A stretch of 64,000 nt of DNA, from positions 10,582,772-10,646,771 of the forward strand of contig ML681967.1 of assembly GCA_007922195.1 (NCBI GenBank), given 5' to 3'. Below the pieces are notes generated by a model. That model was given only the letters and a program-made list of their open reading frames with translations. It did no database searches and was not told the origin of the DNA. The DNA is from Podocnemis expansa. Its lineage: Eukaryota; Chordata; Testudines; Podocnemididae. Below are positions 1-10,779 of this stretch, piece by piece. A program made the position numbers and the translations under genes. Every line of letters begins with the position of its first letter. The first letter of the stretch is position 1.

Positions 1-239
1 CCCTTTGCAGGCACCCACGGGGTGCAGTGCGCCTCTGCACTGCACCCTGTGGGTGCCTGCAGCCCCCAGAGGAAGCGAAATAGCAGGTCCACACTGTGGA
101 CCTGCTATTTCGCTCCCTTATTTCGAGGACACAGTTTTGTTATTTCGAAACAAGTTATTTCGAAATAACAGGTTCTTTCGAAATAAGTTATTTCGAAATA
201 GCTTCTTTCGAAATAACAAAACTGTGTGTAGACATAGCC
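1..239. repeat. Palindrome-rich TIR element, right-hand part
   Basis: Repeated TTATTTCGAAATAA-type palindromes end in GTGTAGACATAGCC at 226-239. This terminus recurs at 14201, 28931 and 35298, so this is the cut-off right part of the same non-autonomous family. The left end lies outside the window. No coding sequence is seen. Confidence 0.7.
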
Positions 240-243
240 TGAG

Positions 244-270
244 AGTTGTCACTGTGAGTGCTCCATTCAG
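244..270 (+). repeat. Inverted terminal repeat, left, DIRS element A
   Basis: The core CTGTGAGTGCTCC here matches the reverse complement of 4560-4586 with about three mismatches over 27 bases. DIRS elements end in inverted repeats, and this sets the low-coordinate (3') end of element A. It begins directly after the palindrome-rich element ending at 239. Confidence 0.65.
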
Positions 271-292
271 GAGAGTGTGTAGCAGTTACTGA

Positions 293-1280
293 CTAAGATA
301 GGTGGGACTTTGGAGCAAGCCGACTAATTACGGCCAAAACAGAAGACCCAAACTTAGTGCTCCAGTGAGGCACATCAGTGATGGTGTACTGTTTAAGAAA
401 GGTATTTTTTGACAACCATGTTGCAGCTCTACAGATTTCTGTGATCGGTAAGTTGTGGAGGAATGCCACCGAAGAGGACATGGCTCTAGTAGAGTGAGTC
501 TTGATTCGTTGTGGGGGAACTGACCCCATATGTTCATAACATAGATACAATTTGAGATCCAATTAGAAAATCTTTGGGAGGATATCAGTTTTCCTTTTAA
601 GTGTTCTGTGATAGAAATGAAAAGTCTTGTGGACTTTCAGAATTCCTTTGTTCTTTTCAGGTAGAAGAGGAGTGCTCTGTGAACATCAAGGTTATGCCAT
701 TGCGCTTCACTGTAATCTTTATGGGGCTTTAGCTAAAATGTAGGTAAGTATATTGTTTGGTTGATATGCAAATGAGAAGAGACCTTGAGGATGAATTTTG
801 GATGAGGTCTCATTGTTACAGAGTGTTCATGGAAGATCATATAAGAGGAATTGGCCATGAGGGCCCTGAGTTCACTTACTCTCCTGGCTGAGGTTATGGC
901 AATTAAAAAGGCCACTTTCATGGAGAGGTGCAGAAGCAAACAGGGGGCTAGAGGCTCAAAGGGGGATTTTGTAGGTGCTTTCAAGACAAGGGGTAAATCA
1001 CATGGTGGTGTAGGTTCCCTGACTTCAGGGTATAGGTTCTGAAGGCCTGTTAGAAAGCATTTTGTGACTGGATGTGAGAAAATTGATATTGTCTCATTGT
1101 TCTGGTAAAAGGTACTGATTGCTTCAAGATAAACTTTAATGGAACTAAGCGAGAGGCTGTTTGATTTTTAGTTCTAATAGATAGTCCGGTACTGAAGGCA
1201 ATCTTGCAGTAAAAGGATCTATCTGTTTGACAGCAGACCATAAGGTGAACCTTTTCCATTTGTAGACGTAGGATTTTCAA
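293..1280 (-). pseudogene. DIRS tyrosine recombinase relic (element A)
   Basis: Three pieces in two or more frames make up the recombinase. The N-terminal part is at 1280-1050. The middle part at 984-733 contains LIAITSARRVSELRAL, with the first catalytic arginine region. The C-terminal part at 562-293 contains THSTRAM and EICRAATW, the H-x-x-R/W region. Breaks separate the pieces. The matching plus-strand protein at 36.7-37.5 kb carries AITSARKVSEL and EICRAATW, so the identification is mutually supported. In DIRS elements this enzyme integrates the circular DNA intermediate; this copy cannot be functional. Confidence 0.75.
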
Positions 1281-1497
1281 GTTGTGGGTTTTCTGCTATT
1301 TAGGAGTACATTTTGAACTGGATTTGAGCATAAAGCTTCTAGCTCTTGAAACCATGAAGTTGCCATGCTGTAAGATGCAGCATCAGCAAGTTGGGATGAT
1401 GAACCGTGCTATTGTGTTGTGACAATAGGTTGAAATTTGTAGGGAGTTTTCATGGTTGTGAGACTGACATTTTCAGGAGAGGGAGGTACCACGGTTG

Positions 1498-1857
1498 TCA
1501 TGGCCACGCTGGCACTATTAGAATTACTCTGGTATGGTCCCATTTGATCTTGTTTATCACTTGTGTTACAAGTGGTATTGTAGGGAAAGTGTATACCAGT
1601 GGTTCCTGCCAATTTATTATGTATGCGTCGCCTAAGGATTGGTATCCGTGACCTGTTCTGTAGCTGTACTGTTTGCATTGTTCATTCTTGGTGTAAAAAC
1701 ATCTATTGCAGGTGTGCCCCAGTCCTGAAAAATGTTGTGGAGCACCGTCTTGTTGATTTCCCACTCGCGGTCGACATTGAACTTTCTGCTCAAGGCATCT
1801 GCAGTTGTATTCAGATGTCTTGGCAGATAAGATGTGGTTAATGTTATGTGGTGACAT
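1498..1857 (-). pseudogene. DIRS methyltransferase-like domain relic
   Basis: The frame contains FSGLGHTCNRCFYTK and, near its C-terminus, GDAYIINWQEPLVYTFPTIP followed by RVILIVPAWP. This corresponds to the block between RNase H and the tyrosine recombinase in DIRS-like elements, usually annotated as a DNA N6-adenine methyltransferase-like domain. Its position between those two domains here supports the call. Frames immediately up- and downstream are broken. Confidence 0.6.
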
Positions 1858-2049
1858 GCACCAGTTCCAAAGTTTTGTTGCTTTCCTGCATAGGGAGGGA
1901 GAGTGAGCTCCTCCCTGTCTGTTTATACAGTATATGCATGTAATGTTGTCTGTGAGAATCTGAGTTGATTTGTCTTGTATCAGAGGTAGGAGGTGGTAGC
2001 ACGCCCTCCATACTGCCCTGAGTTCCAGTATGTTAATGTGTAGGGGGTC

Positions 2050-2662
2050 TCATGTTCTATCTTGTACTGTCTGGTTTGAAGTGTGTGCACCCCAACACAT
2101 GAAAGATCCATCTTTAGTTATGATCATGGATGGTGGTGTTATGAAAAGGGTACCCCTGACAGCAGATTGTTTGGTTTTATCCACCATTCCAGGGTTTTTT
2201 TGATGTCTGGGTGGTATTATGACTTTTTTGTTCAGTTTGTGTTTCACTGGATTGTATATGTGGCTTAACCAGTCCAGTGGGCTGGATGAACAGTTATATG
2301 AAAGTAGGAGTCCTTCAGGTCGAGGGATGATACCCAATCTTTGTGATTTAATGCAGGGATGATCATTGACAGTGTGCCTGTCTGGAGCTTTTCGACTTGA
2401 ACGTATTTGTTTAGATTTCCACCTGCTGTTTTTCTTTTGAGTTAGGAAGTAATAACCTCTTTGATGCTGTTGATGTGGGACCTCCTCTGTAGCTCCTATT
2501 TCGAGAAGATGAGAGACCTCTTGTTGTAGGAGTTGTATGTGAGAGGGGCCCCTGAAGAGGGACAGGGCTGGGGTGGACGGGTCGGGGCAGGGGAGTGGAT
2601 TTGAAGGGGATGATGCACCCCTTGTTGATGATATCCAGGGCCCATTTGGTGGTAGTGATCAT
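2050..2662 (-). pseudogene. DIRS reverse transcriptase / RNase H relic with internal deletion
   Basis: On the minus strand, 2662-2411 encodes the lead-in to RT (start of the helix and strand before the palm, including ALDIINKGC). About 2410-2290 continues with the RT block SLDLKDSYFHIT. At about 2290 the sequence jumps straight into an RNase H-type block (LDWLSHIYNP, then PPSMIITKDGSFMCWGAH, ending near 2050). The RT section that should contain the Y-x-D-D catalytic motif is absent. Comparison with the RT of the second element, which keeps YLDDW, makes the deletion evident. The gene is inactive. Confidence 0.7.
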
Positions 2663-2918
2663 TGACCATAGATTGAAAAAAAGTCATACATGATGTCCAA
2701 AGGTTCTTGATCCTTCTATGGTAGGGAGAGTTCTCAAGCCCTTGACCTGACCTTCAAAATGCTTGTTTGGGTGGAGGAGTTTGTGTGGAGGTTGACTGAT
2801 TTGAACGCTGCCTCCTTTTTTGTGGTCAGTGCTGTTGTTGCCATTGTCTATAGGAGTCATATGATCATTGCTGTCTGCAGAACTGGTAATCTCTCTGCTG
2901 GTATGGTTGGAATCTTCT

Positions 2919-4225
2919 TCATCTTTTGAAAGATGGTGTGTACATGTCCAGGGTCCTTAGTGTTGTCCTGGAATCTTTCATGGAATGTAGTGTCTCATCA
3001 GTCTTTTTGGAAAATAGTTTATCTTTCTCAAAAGTTAAGTCTTCCAAGTTGGTTTGCAGGTCCTTATGTATTCCAGAAGCTTGAAGCCAGGAAGCATGTC
3101 GCATAATGATGGCAGTTGCCATTATTTGGGCTGCAGTATCTGCAATGTCTAAGGATGCCTGTAAAGATGTGTGCGCAATAAGTTGACCTTCATCCACCAG
3201 GGACTTTAGCAACTGCTATTTGTTGTCAGGCAAGTGTTTCTTTAACTTTTTGATCTTTTCATAGTTATGATCATGATCGTCTTTAGCAAGTAGAGCATTG
3301 TAATTGGCTATTCTAAATTGAGGTGTTTTGGATGAATATACTTTGCAGCCAAGGAGGTCCATCTTCTGGTTATCTTTGTCACTTGGAGTAGATTTTTGTG
3401 TGTTTTGTTTGTTCGTTTGAGGGACAGCATCGACCACTAAGGAGTTGAGGGGCAGAGGAGTGAAGAGGAAGTCCATGCCCTCAGCACATAATACTTTCTA
3501 TCAGCTCTCTTGTATGTGGGGGACATGGATGCTGGTGTTTGCCAAATCACATCTGCAAGTTCTACCATAGCTCCATTTATTGGCAAAGCAATCTTGGGGT
3601 TTGATGAAGGATGGAGTAGTTTATGTTGTGACTCCTGTATCTTTGTAATGGTATGTCCTGTGCAATTGACACTGTGTGGAATAGATCTCACAATTCTTTA
3701 GAATCATCCATCACAGATGGCGGAGCTGGCATGACAGTTTCATCTGGGGATGATGACGAGTCAGGTACAGTCTTCATTGCAGTCAAGAAGGATGTCTTCA
3801 GTACCCCTTTCGGCTCAGTACAGGCTTACTTGGTACTGTGGCCATTGCTGTAGTTTTGTCTGCAGCCTTAGAGGTAGGCGGCACTGTCAGGTCTGTCAGC
3901 TCCAAAGCTCGCTTTCTTTTTCTAAAGTCTCTGTGCCACGATGTTGAGTCTCTCCCCTTTTGTTATTTGAAGAGTGAGAGCTTGCTGGCTTATCCTCTTG
4001 CAGAGTAAGAGTCTCTGAGGTGGGCTGAAGAGACTTTTCCATAAGGAGGAGCTTCAGTTTGAGCTCTCTATCGTGGTGGGTACGTGCCTTCAATTTGGAA
4101 CAGTGAGGGCATTTAGTTGTAATGTGACCCTCTCCTAGACACTTTATACAGAGGGAGTACCCATCTGAAATGGGGATCGCATCCCTGCATTTTTCACATC
4201 TTTTGAATCCTAGAGAGCCAGGCAT
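2919..4225 (-). pseudogene. DIRS gag-like protein relic (element A)
   Basis: The first frame (4225-3896) opens with MPGSLGFKRCEKCRD and carries a cysteine/histidine cluster (CEKC, then CIKCLGEGH, then CPHC) of the kind found at the start of DIRS ORF1. The signal continues through 3691-3437 and 3476-3216 (containing LVVDAVPQ) to 3212-2919 (containing LVDEGQLIAHTSLQASLD). The same blocks occur in order in the plus-strand element at 29390-31930, which supports common family membership. At least three frame breaks separate the blocks. The likely role in the intact element was nucleocapsid or RNA binding. Confidence 0.7.
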
Positions 4226-4559
4226 AAAGGTGACAGAAAGGTATTGACAAAAAAAGTGAAAGGAAGGGATTTTTTTTTAACTAAAAGGAAGAAACTAAAT
4301 AAACTGTGAAGAACTGTGAGAGAAACTGATTAAATAACTATTGACAAAGGATTGTTTTCTCTATCTTTCATCTAAAAGGGAGAGTACTGCAGAGCTCTGT
4401 TTCAGACCAGAGGTGGTTGAGAAGGAACTGAGGGGGATGAGCTGCGTGAGTGACGGTTGGCATGCTCTGAACAGTGTGAGATGCTGACTGCGCATGCATG
4501 GCTCTCAGAGACACTGCTGCCAAAAATCTCCGATCAAAGGTGCCAGGGCAAGCTGACAC

Positions 4560-4586
4560 CTGAGTGGAGCACTCACAGGGACAGCT
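4560..4586 (-). repeat. Inverted terminal repeat, right, DIRS element A
   Basis: This is the partner of 244-270 in opposite orientation. On the minus strand it lies about 340 bases upstream of the first gag-like frame, as expected for the 5' end of a DIRS element. Confidence 0.65.
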
Positions 4587-4662
4587 CTCAAAGAAGAACT
4601 GCTCTGCACCAATACAGGAAGCTGTCTGTTCTGTGAACAAGTTAAAGAATATTGAGATACAT

Positions 4663-5345
4663 TAGATGTATCCAAAATGGTGGGGCTTGATGGAATTCAT
4701 CCCACAATACTTAAGGAATTAGCTGATATAATCTCAGAACCATTAGCAACTATCTTCAAGAACTCATTCAGGACAGTTAAAGCCCCAGAGGACTGGAGAA
4801 AGGCAAACATCTTTTTTTTTTGTTCGTTTTTTGTTTTGTTTTGTTTTGTTTTGTTTTGTGGGGTGGGGATGGGGATCTGGGAGGTTATAGACCGGTCAGC
4901 CTAACTCTGATACCTGGAATGATACTGGGACAAGTTATTAAACAATCAATTTGTTAGCACCTAGAGAATAAAAGAACAATAAATAAATAGCCAATGCACA
5001 TTCATCAAGAACAGATCATGCCAGACAAACCTAATTTCCTTCTTTGACAGGACTACTGGCCTAGTGGATGGGTTGGGGAAGCAGTAGACTGGATATATCT
5101 TGATTGTAGTACAGCTTTTGACATAGTCCTACAGTGAATGAAGGAAATGTTATCTAGATAAATTAGTATAAGATGGATGCACAACTATCTGAAAAAGCAT
5201 ACTCAAAGAGTAATTATCAATGATTCAGTGTCAAACAAGGATGATATATGTAATGGGGTCTCACTGGGTGCTGGGACCAGCACTATTCAACATTCTCATT
5301 GATGACTTGGAAATTGGTGGATGACATCAAGCTTGGAGGGCTTTA
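4663..5345 (+). pseudogene. CR1/L3-type LINE reverse transcriptase remnant
   Basis: Bases 4677-4810 encode LDGIHPTILKELADIISEPL and then KAPEDWRKANI, the RT region upstream of the palm in CR1/L3/Jockey-type LINEs. Later, degraded text still resembles the RT (TAFDIV near 5113, GPALFNILIDDL near 5270, DDIKLGG near 5325). Numerous stops and indels are present. A T-rich (TTTTG)n tract replaces part of the domain at 4810-4859. Plus orientation; neither end is clear. Confidence 0.7.
4810..4859. repeat. T-rich / (TTTTG)n simple repeat
   Basis: A run of T followed by about five TTTTG units lies inside the LINE remnant. It is probably an expanded microsatellite or the tail of a small insertion. Confidence 0.85.
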
Positions 5346-6470
5346 AGTACATTGGAGGACAGAATATAAAGGATTTGGGGCATGAACTCCTGTTTTCACC
5401 CCCCAACATTGGGTCCTTTTTACTCAAGGTTGAGGCACTTTACAGCAGGATGTGAAAGCTTCCATTGCTGCTCTGTGTGCTATACCTGCTCTAGGGATAG
5501 TTAGAGGGAGGGCTCCAGTCTCCAAGGCTGTCAGTCTAGTGTCTTTCCTAAGCTACTAATGTCATCTAAAAATAGTGATCATAGCGAGAAGCTTCAGAGA
5601 GCAAACAACTCTTAACTCACGAGCTGAAATCCAAGTCTGAAGTCATTCAGGCAGTTAGCAAGGAGACCCATACATTTGGGGAGCAAAAAATGGGGGTTGC
5701 TATTGGCACACGCAAAAAGCAGTATTTTATCTAACGTATACACTAATGATAAGGACTCTAACAGACTCTCTTTGTCTTCCATGTGAAACTTTAGCTAATA
5801 GCCTAGTTGTATCAAGGATCATTCAACTGTATCTACTACTTGTTTTTTGAGATCCCTTTTCTTTCTGTTCAGAGGCTAGGGACAAATTGCCTTGAGGTTA
5901 AAAACACATTAACTCTTATTTCACTGATTTTAAACAAACAAATGTTTCTATAACTACCTTGGACTAGCACCCTGGCTGGCTGAGCTGGTTGCTGTGAGAA
6001 GGGTTAATAGATTTTGAAACAGAGGAGCAAGTTGTTTCCCCTTCATTGGGAGGGAATTCGTTTAGGAAAACAATGGCATGTTCACAAGGTTGAGTAGCTT
6101 GCCAACTCCAGGCCTCACTGTTGCCATGTCCCTGCCAGACAGCGTGTGGATCTGTAATTACAGGGCTGACAAATAACAAGGCTACAAATAATTCCCTGAA
6201 ACAGCTGGGAACAATCAGTCATTAGCCACCGAGCCAATGTGAGCCGTTCAAAGGCATCTAGGGCCTTTATGACACAAGGAGAACAATGTAAAAATCAAGA
6301 GTGGTATCCATGATCCAAACCCCTATTTGGGTTTCTAGACCAAGCTGGAGTGTTATTTTTAAGTGCGCAGGAGCAGATATTTAAACTGACATGTGGAAAA
6401 AGATTAGGCCAAGTAAACCCTGTCACAGACACACCACCTTCCTCTGAAAGTCAAAGTTGAGTGTCATTCT
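5346..6470. other. No gene recognised
   Basis: AT-rich sequence with no supported reading frame, no repeat termini and no RNA gene that I can recognise. Confidence 0.5.
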
Positions 6471-6474
6471 TGCT

Positions 6475-6595
6475 CAGCCAGAAGTCATGGGCTTGATGCA
6501 GGAACTACTGGGTGAGGTTCTTTGGCGCGTATAATATGGCAAGTCAGACAAGATGATCATACTGGTTCCTTCGGGCCTCAAAAATCTATGACACT
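6475..6595 (+). mobile_element. CR1/L3-type LINE 3' tail fragment
   Basis: The segment runs from AGAAGTCATGGGCTTGATGC through GGTTCTTTGGC and AGACAAGATGATCAT to AAAATCTATGACAC. This is the typical non-coding tail of L3/CR1-like elements in amniotes, ending in a CTATGA motif. Only about 120 bp remain. Confidence 0.6.
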
Positions 6596-6865
6596 ATAGT
6601 GGGTAACAGCTGGCAGCATCAATGGAGAGGACAAAGAAGAACCAAATTCCTGTCCCCACCCATTCCCAAGGGATGGTTCCTTGCAGATCAAGGCTGAAGA
6701 AAACTGACAGCCATAGGAGGAAGTCTGTATTGCTTCCATCCAAGCTATATTCTCTCTCTGTAGCCGTCAGTCCAGTACCCCTCATCAGCATTAAGAGAAT
6801 GAGCCGAAGCCCACTGATATCAACAGGAAGACTTCCAATGGTTTCTCCAGATGTTGAGTCAGACA

Positions 6866-7090
6866 CAGGGCCGGCTCTACTGTGAGGCAAGCTACAGACA
6901 TGGATTCATTTGACAATTCTTAGGGGTGCCTAGCCCCCCTGAAGATCAGGCTGGCTCACACATCTTTAAAACTTTCCTAGCAGCTCAGGCACTGTTAGTC
7001 AACCTGCAGTTTGTCATGTAGGCAGAGTGCACTTTAAATCCCTCTGCAGACAGATGCTGCAGATTTAATGGAATACATACCTTTACAACG
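6866..7090. mobile_element. hAT-like non-autonomous element, truncated copy
   Basis: It starts CAGGGCCGGCTCTACTG and is closely similar for about 200 bp to the complete element at 54894-55196 (shared blocks include TTCTTAGGGGTGCCTAG and CACTTTAAATCCCTCTGCAG). The right terminal repeat and the second TSD are not found, so this copy is 3'-truncated or interrupted. Confidence 0.65.
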
Positions 7091-7479
7091 TCTCATAGTA
7101 CAGGCGGAAATAACAATAGGTAAGCAGGGCTGGGGGGAGGAGTGGGGTGGACACTAGCCATTGGGGACTGCAGGAAGCTCTAGTCCCAGGTGACATGGTC
7201 TGGGAATTGCAGGAAGTTCAAACACTCCTCATTCCCCCTCAAACTCAAACAGTCTGTCTGAGGCTCTCTCCTCTCTTTCATCTTCCCCTGCACCGAGCCC
7301 AAGCAGCTGTGTTTCCTGGGGGACCAGGAGGAGCTGAGGTGAGAGCCACCTGTTTCTTGAAGTGGCATCCAGGACAGTGAGTTCAGTGGGGTTCTTTGGA
7401 TTGTTGTTTCAGGGCCAGGTCAGCGGGGAAAGGAGAAGAGGGAAAGCAAGGGGCACAGGCTTTTTAGGAGTTTGTTTCC

Positions 7480-7540
7480 CTCATCTTCAAATCATCTGAC
7501 AAAGTGGGATTTTCTCCCAGAAAAGCTCATCTAGTTCCCC
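7480..7540 (+). repeat. Fold-back family fragment (AAGTGGGATTTTCTCCC)
   Basis: A short piece with CATCTGACAAAGTGGG and TCTCCCAGAAAAGCTCAT matches the core of the fold-back family seen complete at 8190-8400 and 47298-47524. Confidence 0.6.
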
Positions 7541-7674
7541 TTGGTGACTGTTGGGGTGAGGATGAGGGACAGAGAATACCAGAGCTTGCTTACAGTAATA
7601 TGATCTGGTTTAAAACCAATGACATGTCTCTAGTTCAAAAAAAAAAAAAGTTAAACTATACACCGAAGGACAGC

Positions 7675-7862
7675 ATTTCCTAGAACACTTGGCTTGGCAG
7701 TTGGGAGACCAAAGGTCTCTTTCTGGCTCTGCCCTGAGCTGTTTGGGAAAGTCACTTTTCTTTCCTGGGGCTCAGTTTCTTCACCTGCAAAATAAAAATG
7801 GTGATGAGGCTTACCTCCCTTTGAAAAGTGCTTTGAGATCTACAGCTGAAACTGCTAACTAG
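7675..7862 (+). repeat. MIR-like SINE (ancient amniote repeat)
   Basis: The order of motifs is that of the MIR core and tail: a 'gggagac..aggtctc..tggctctgcc' head, then GTTTGGGAAAGTCACTT, CTCAGTTTCTTCACCTG, CAAAATAAAAATGGTGATGA and GTGCTTTGAGATCTAC. It is degenerate, in plus orientation, with no coding potential. Confidence 0.7.
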
Positions 7863-8189
7863 ACACTGAAATAATCCCACACTCTTGTTAGATTTAGCCA
7901 TATGGCATTCTTCATCTCAATGCACTTTGCAAAAGGGGGCAGAGGAGGGCTTCCCCAACATAGCTCAGACAGTGTGGCTGGGGTCTCTCCCCTTCGTCTC
8001 CCTCCCCCCAAGCCCAAGTGGCATCGCAATGGGGGGGGCCTGATGGTGGTTATACCACTCCCCCACAATACTAGCAGCAGGAGCTCTTCAGGGGAGAAGG
8101 CAATAGACCACATTTATTTGTAAATGTAAAATAACCCCACCAAACCTGACACACACAACTGCATAATAGCCAGGTTATTCTAATTGAAT

Positions 8190-8400
8190 AAAAACAAACA
8201 AGGAGTTCTGTGGCATTTTTAAAGACTAACACATTTATTTATCACATGAAGTTTTGTGGGGGAAAATCTCACTTTGTCAGACTCTTTGAAGATGAGGGAA
8301 ATTACAGAATTCTGTAATTTCCATCATCTTCAAGACATCTGACAAAGTGGGAAAAGCTCATGCAATAAATAAATGTGTTAGTCTTTAAGTGACACAGGAC
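8190..8400. repeat. Fold-back (head-to-head) repeat
   Basis: The left arm starts AACAAACAAGGAGTTCTG and runs through AAAGACTAACACATTTATTT. The right arm ends with its inverse, AATAAATAAATGTGTTAG then TCTTTAAGTGACACAGGACT. The two arms meet near ACAGAATTCTGT at about 8303-8314. It is the same family as 47298-47524, where a 15-bp TSD is visible. The right arm is cut at about 8400 by the next sequence. Confidence 0.75.
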
Positions 8401-8900
8401 TAGGGTTCCCAGACGTCCAGCAAAAGGAGGACTCGTCCTCTTTTTTGCCCTGCCATCCTCCATCCTCCAGGCATTCAAGAAAAACTACATTTTGTCTGGC
8501 TTTTTGCCGGACCCCTGGAGGCCGAGACGGTAGTTTAAAAATAGCTTTCCCAGCCGGCTCAGGGGGCTGTGGTGGGAGGGAACGAGCCCAGCCACCTCTC
8601 TCCTTCCCACCCCTCCCCTCTCTCTCTCACACACAGTACCTGGCCTGGGGGGTTCATGCCCCTACTGGCCCCAGAGGTGCCTGCAGATGGTTTCCCTCTT
8701 GCTGGGGCTGGCGTCATTTAGCCTTCGCTCTGTCCCCAGGCTGCCAGGCAAGCTCCCTGGCTGTGATTTACTCAGCAGGTCCCTTCCCAATCCTGGTCCT
8801 AAAGCTGAGCTGCCTTGGCTGGCTGATGAGGTTGGCTAGCTGCCCTAGCCCCTTGCTTTAGTGTGGTGTGTACTGTCTGACTCCTGAAAGCTAATGTGAA
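8401..8900. other. GC-rich repeat-like block, unclassified
   Basis: It begins CTAGGGTTCCCAGACGTCC, with an internal GCTTTTTGCCGGAC, resembling the start of a hAT-type non-autonomous element. I could not find a matching right terminus or a TSD. A 138-codon open frame (8445-8861) has no recognisable domain and is probably chance. Confidence 0.35.
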
Positions 8901-8984
8901 GTAGTAAATACTTGGTGTTTAGGTACCCAGACTGCAGCCTTATAAAACACAGGATTGCACTGCAAACATGTCCTGGCTCTATGG

Positions 8985-9110
8985 CAAAAGAAGCAAAGAG
9001 TCCAGTGGCACTAATAAAAACTAACCTATTTTATTTATCGCATGAGCCTTCATGGGAGAAAAATCCCACTTTGTCAGAGGCTTTGAAGAGATGGAGGAAC
9101 TTACAGAATA
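8985..9110 (-). repeat. Fold-back family fragment
   Basis: It contains CAGTGGCACTAATAAAAACTAAC, shortened here to its core, then ATTTATCGCATGAGCC, GAGAAAAATCCCACTTTGTC and GGCTTTGAAGA. This is one arm of the fold-back family. A smaller piece in the opposite sense lies at 9425-9480. Confidence 0.65.
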
Positions 9111-10000
9111 GGATGAAAATAAAAGCAGGGAAGTGCAAGACATAGCATACTGTAACATGACCTGATCCCATTATTACTATTTTATGATTTTTTATTATAC
9201 AGAGGTCTAATACTTTTGTTGCTGTTCTTGAGCATCTTTCAATTTTACTGTCTTTCCAATATCAAGAGATGATCTCTCACCAGGGCATTTTAAGACAATC
9301 AGTTATCTCCTCAGTTTTGTTGTGGTGTGAGCAGTTCTGTGTGCTGTGACAATACAGTAGGTCTCTTTCTTCCTTCTCTTCAGCAGCATTCATTGTTTGA
9401 TATTCTACTATTCACAAAAGCTTGCCTGAAGAAATCTGTTAGTCTATAAGGTGCCACAGGACTCTTGTTTTTGCTATACCAAAAAAATTGTCCGTGCTTT
9501 TAGCCACCCTGTTGTAGTTATACCAGGATAATGGAAATACCTCTTGAGGGCGAAACTCTTCTTTTATACTACTGTACAAGCCATGGTGGGGGTTGTCTTG
9601 CTTTACACCAGTATAAAGCTGTACAATCTTTGTGTACAGACAAACTCTCAGTCACTTTGCAGTAGATTGCAGTCCTTTTCAGACGATTAACACTTCTTAC
9701 TGATCCCTCTCCACCCAGCTCTTTCTCAAGCAAGATATTGATTAATGCACCACTGTTTGTTCCCAGTGTTCACCACCAGGAAGGAGGCCTGGGCAGTAGC
9801 TGGGGTGGTGGGGGCAGGCATGGGGGAGGGCTAGGGTGAAACTGTGTGTTCTAGAACAGCTAAAGGTATTCCCCTGAGAAGTCCTACTTTATTGGGTGTT
9901 CCCTCTCCCATTGCTTATAAGTATTCTTTTCCCAAGTTAGTCTAACAGAGCCTGACTTTGTCATTGACTTCACAGCATTTTGCAAGGGCTTTCTGCTGAC

Positions 10001-10140
10001 TCAGGCCCCAATTCAGCAAAGTACATACTCATTTCCATCCCCATTCTGCAAAGCACTCAAGCACATGCTTAAACAAAGTATGTGCTCAATTCTCACAGAA
10101 AGGAATGGGCTTCTGTCAAGTTTTTTAGTATCTGTTAGTA
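10001..10140. repeat. Ancient SINE-like repeat fragment
   Basis: CCCAATTCAGCAAAGTACAT, then GCAAAGCACTCAAGCACATG and CTTAAACAAAGTA resemble a widespread amniote interspersed repeat (MIR/L3-associated). No boundary is visible. Confidence 0.45.
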
Positions 10141-10779
10141 AGTATTAACTGTTTTAGTTCTTTCTGTATGTTTGATGCATTCATAGATTAACTATTCTTT
10201 AGAATCTTTAGGGTATCAGCAAAAAGTGTGTTTAAATACTAGATCACAGAACACTGGTCTTTAACCTATTTTGGAATTCTATGCACTAGGTTGTCTCTAA
10301 TAATCTGTGGCACCTCCATGTATATAGAAATCCAGAAGTTCCTGGGCACCATATTCTTTGTGTGTGCTTCATATTGGAGAATCAACAGAGAAGGGTGATA
10401 ATCGAGGGAGAAGGACCTACGGAAAGATATTAAATACCATCAGAGCATATCATTCTAGGAGATAATTTCTGGCAAAGAGGGGTGTCTGTCTAAAAACCCT
10501 ATATAATGACAAGAGCTGTGGAACTCTGACAGGAAACAAAACTGTGCATCCCACCAGTTCCAGTGATGAAGAGATAGAGCCAGCTCTTTACCTTCCATCA
10601 AGCATGATATGTATGCATTTCTTCTGTGTTCTGTACAGTACTGTATTAATCTCTCATTGATAATCTTTGACTAAACCATTCCTGTTGAACCTGTTATTTG
10701 ACAATCTTATATCTTCATTTTCTGCAGAAATGGTTTAGTGCTTAGGTGCATGGGGGAAGTGACCTGGATGGGATGAGTT

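Larger units (their letters stand above)
243..4590 (-). mobile_element. DIRS-like tyrosine-recombinase retrotransposon A, degenerate
   Basis: Reading the minus strand gives, in order, a zinc-finger gag-like protein, reverse transcriptase, RNase H, a methyltransferase-like domain and a tyrosine recombinase. This is the DIRS order, and no integrase or LTRs are seen. Imperfect inverted repeats close both ends (244-270 against the complement of 4560-4586, about 24 of 27 matching). All frames are broken and RT is internally deleted, so the copy is dead. Protein similarity to the second DIRS element at 29-37.6 kb is clear but distant, so they belong to different subfamilies. Confidence 0.8.

Noticed and set aside
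7330..7350. GAGGTGAGAG as a host splice donor
   Set aside because: No open coding context in a consistent frame and no acceptor partner; isolated donor-like matches are common.
8445..8861. 138-codon plus frame
   Set aside because: Repeat-like GC-rich block, no domain, no promoter or splice context.
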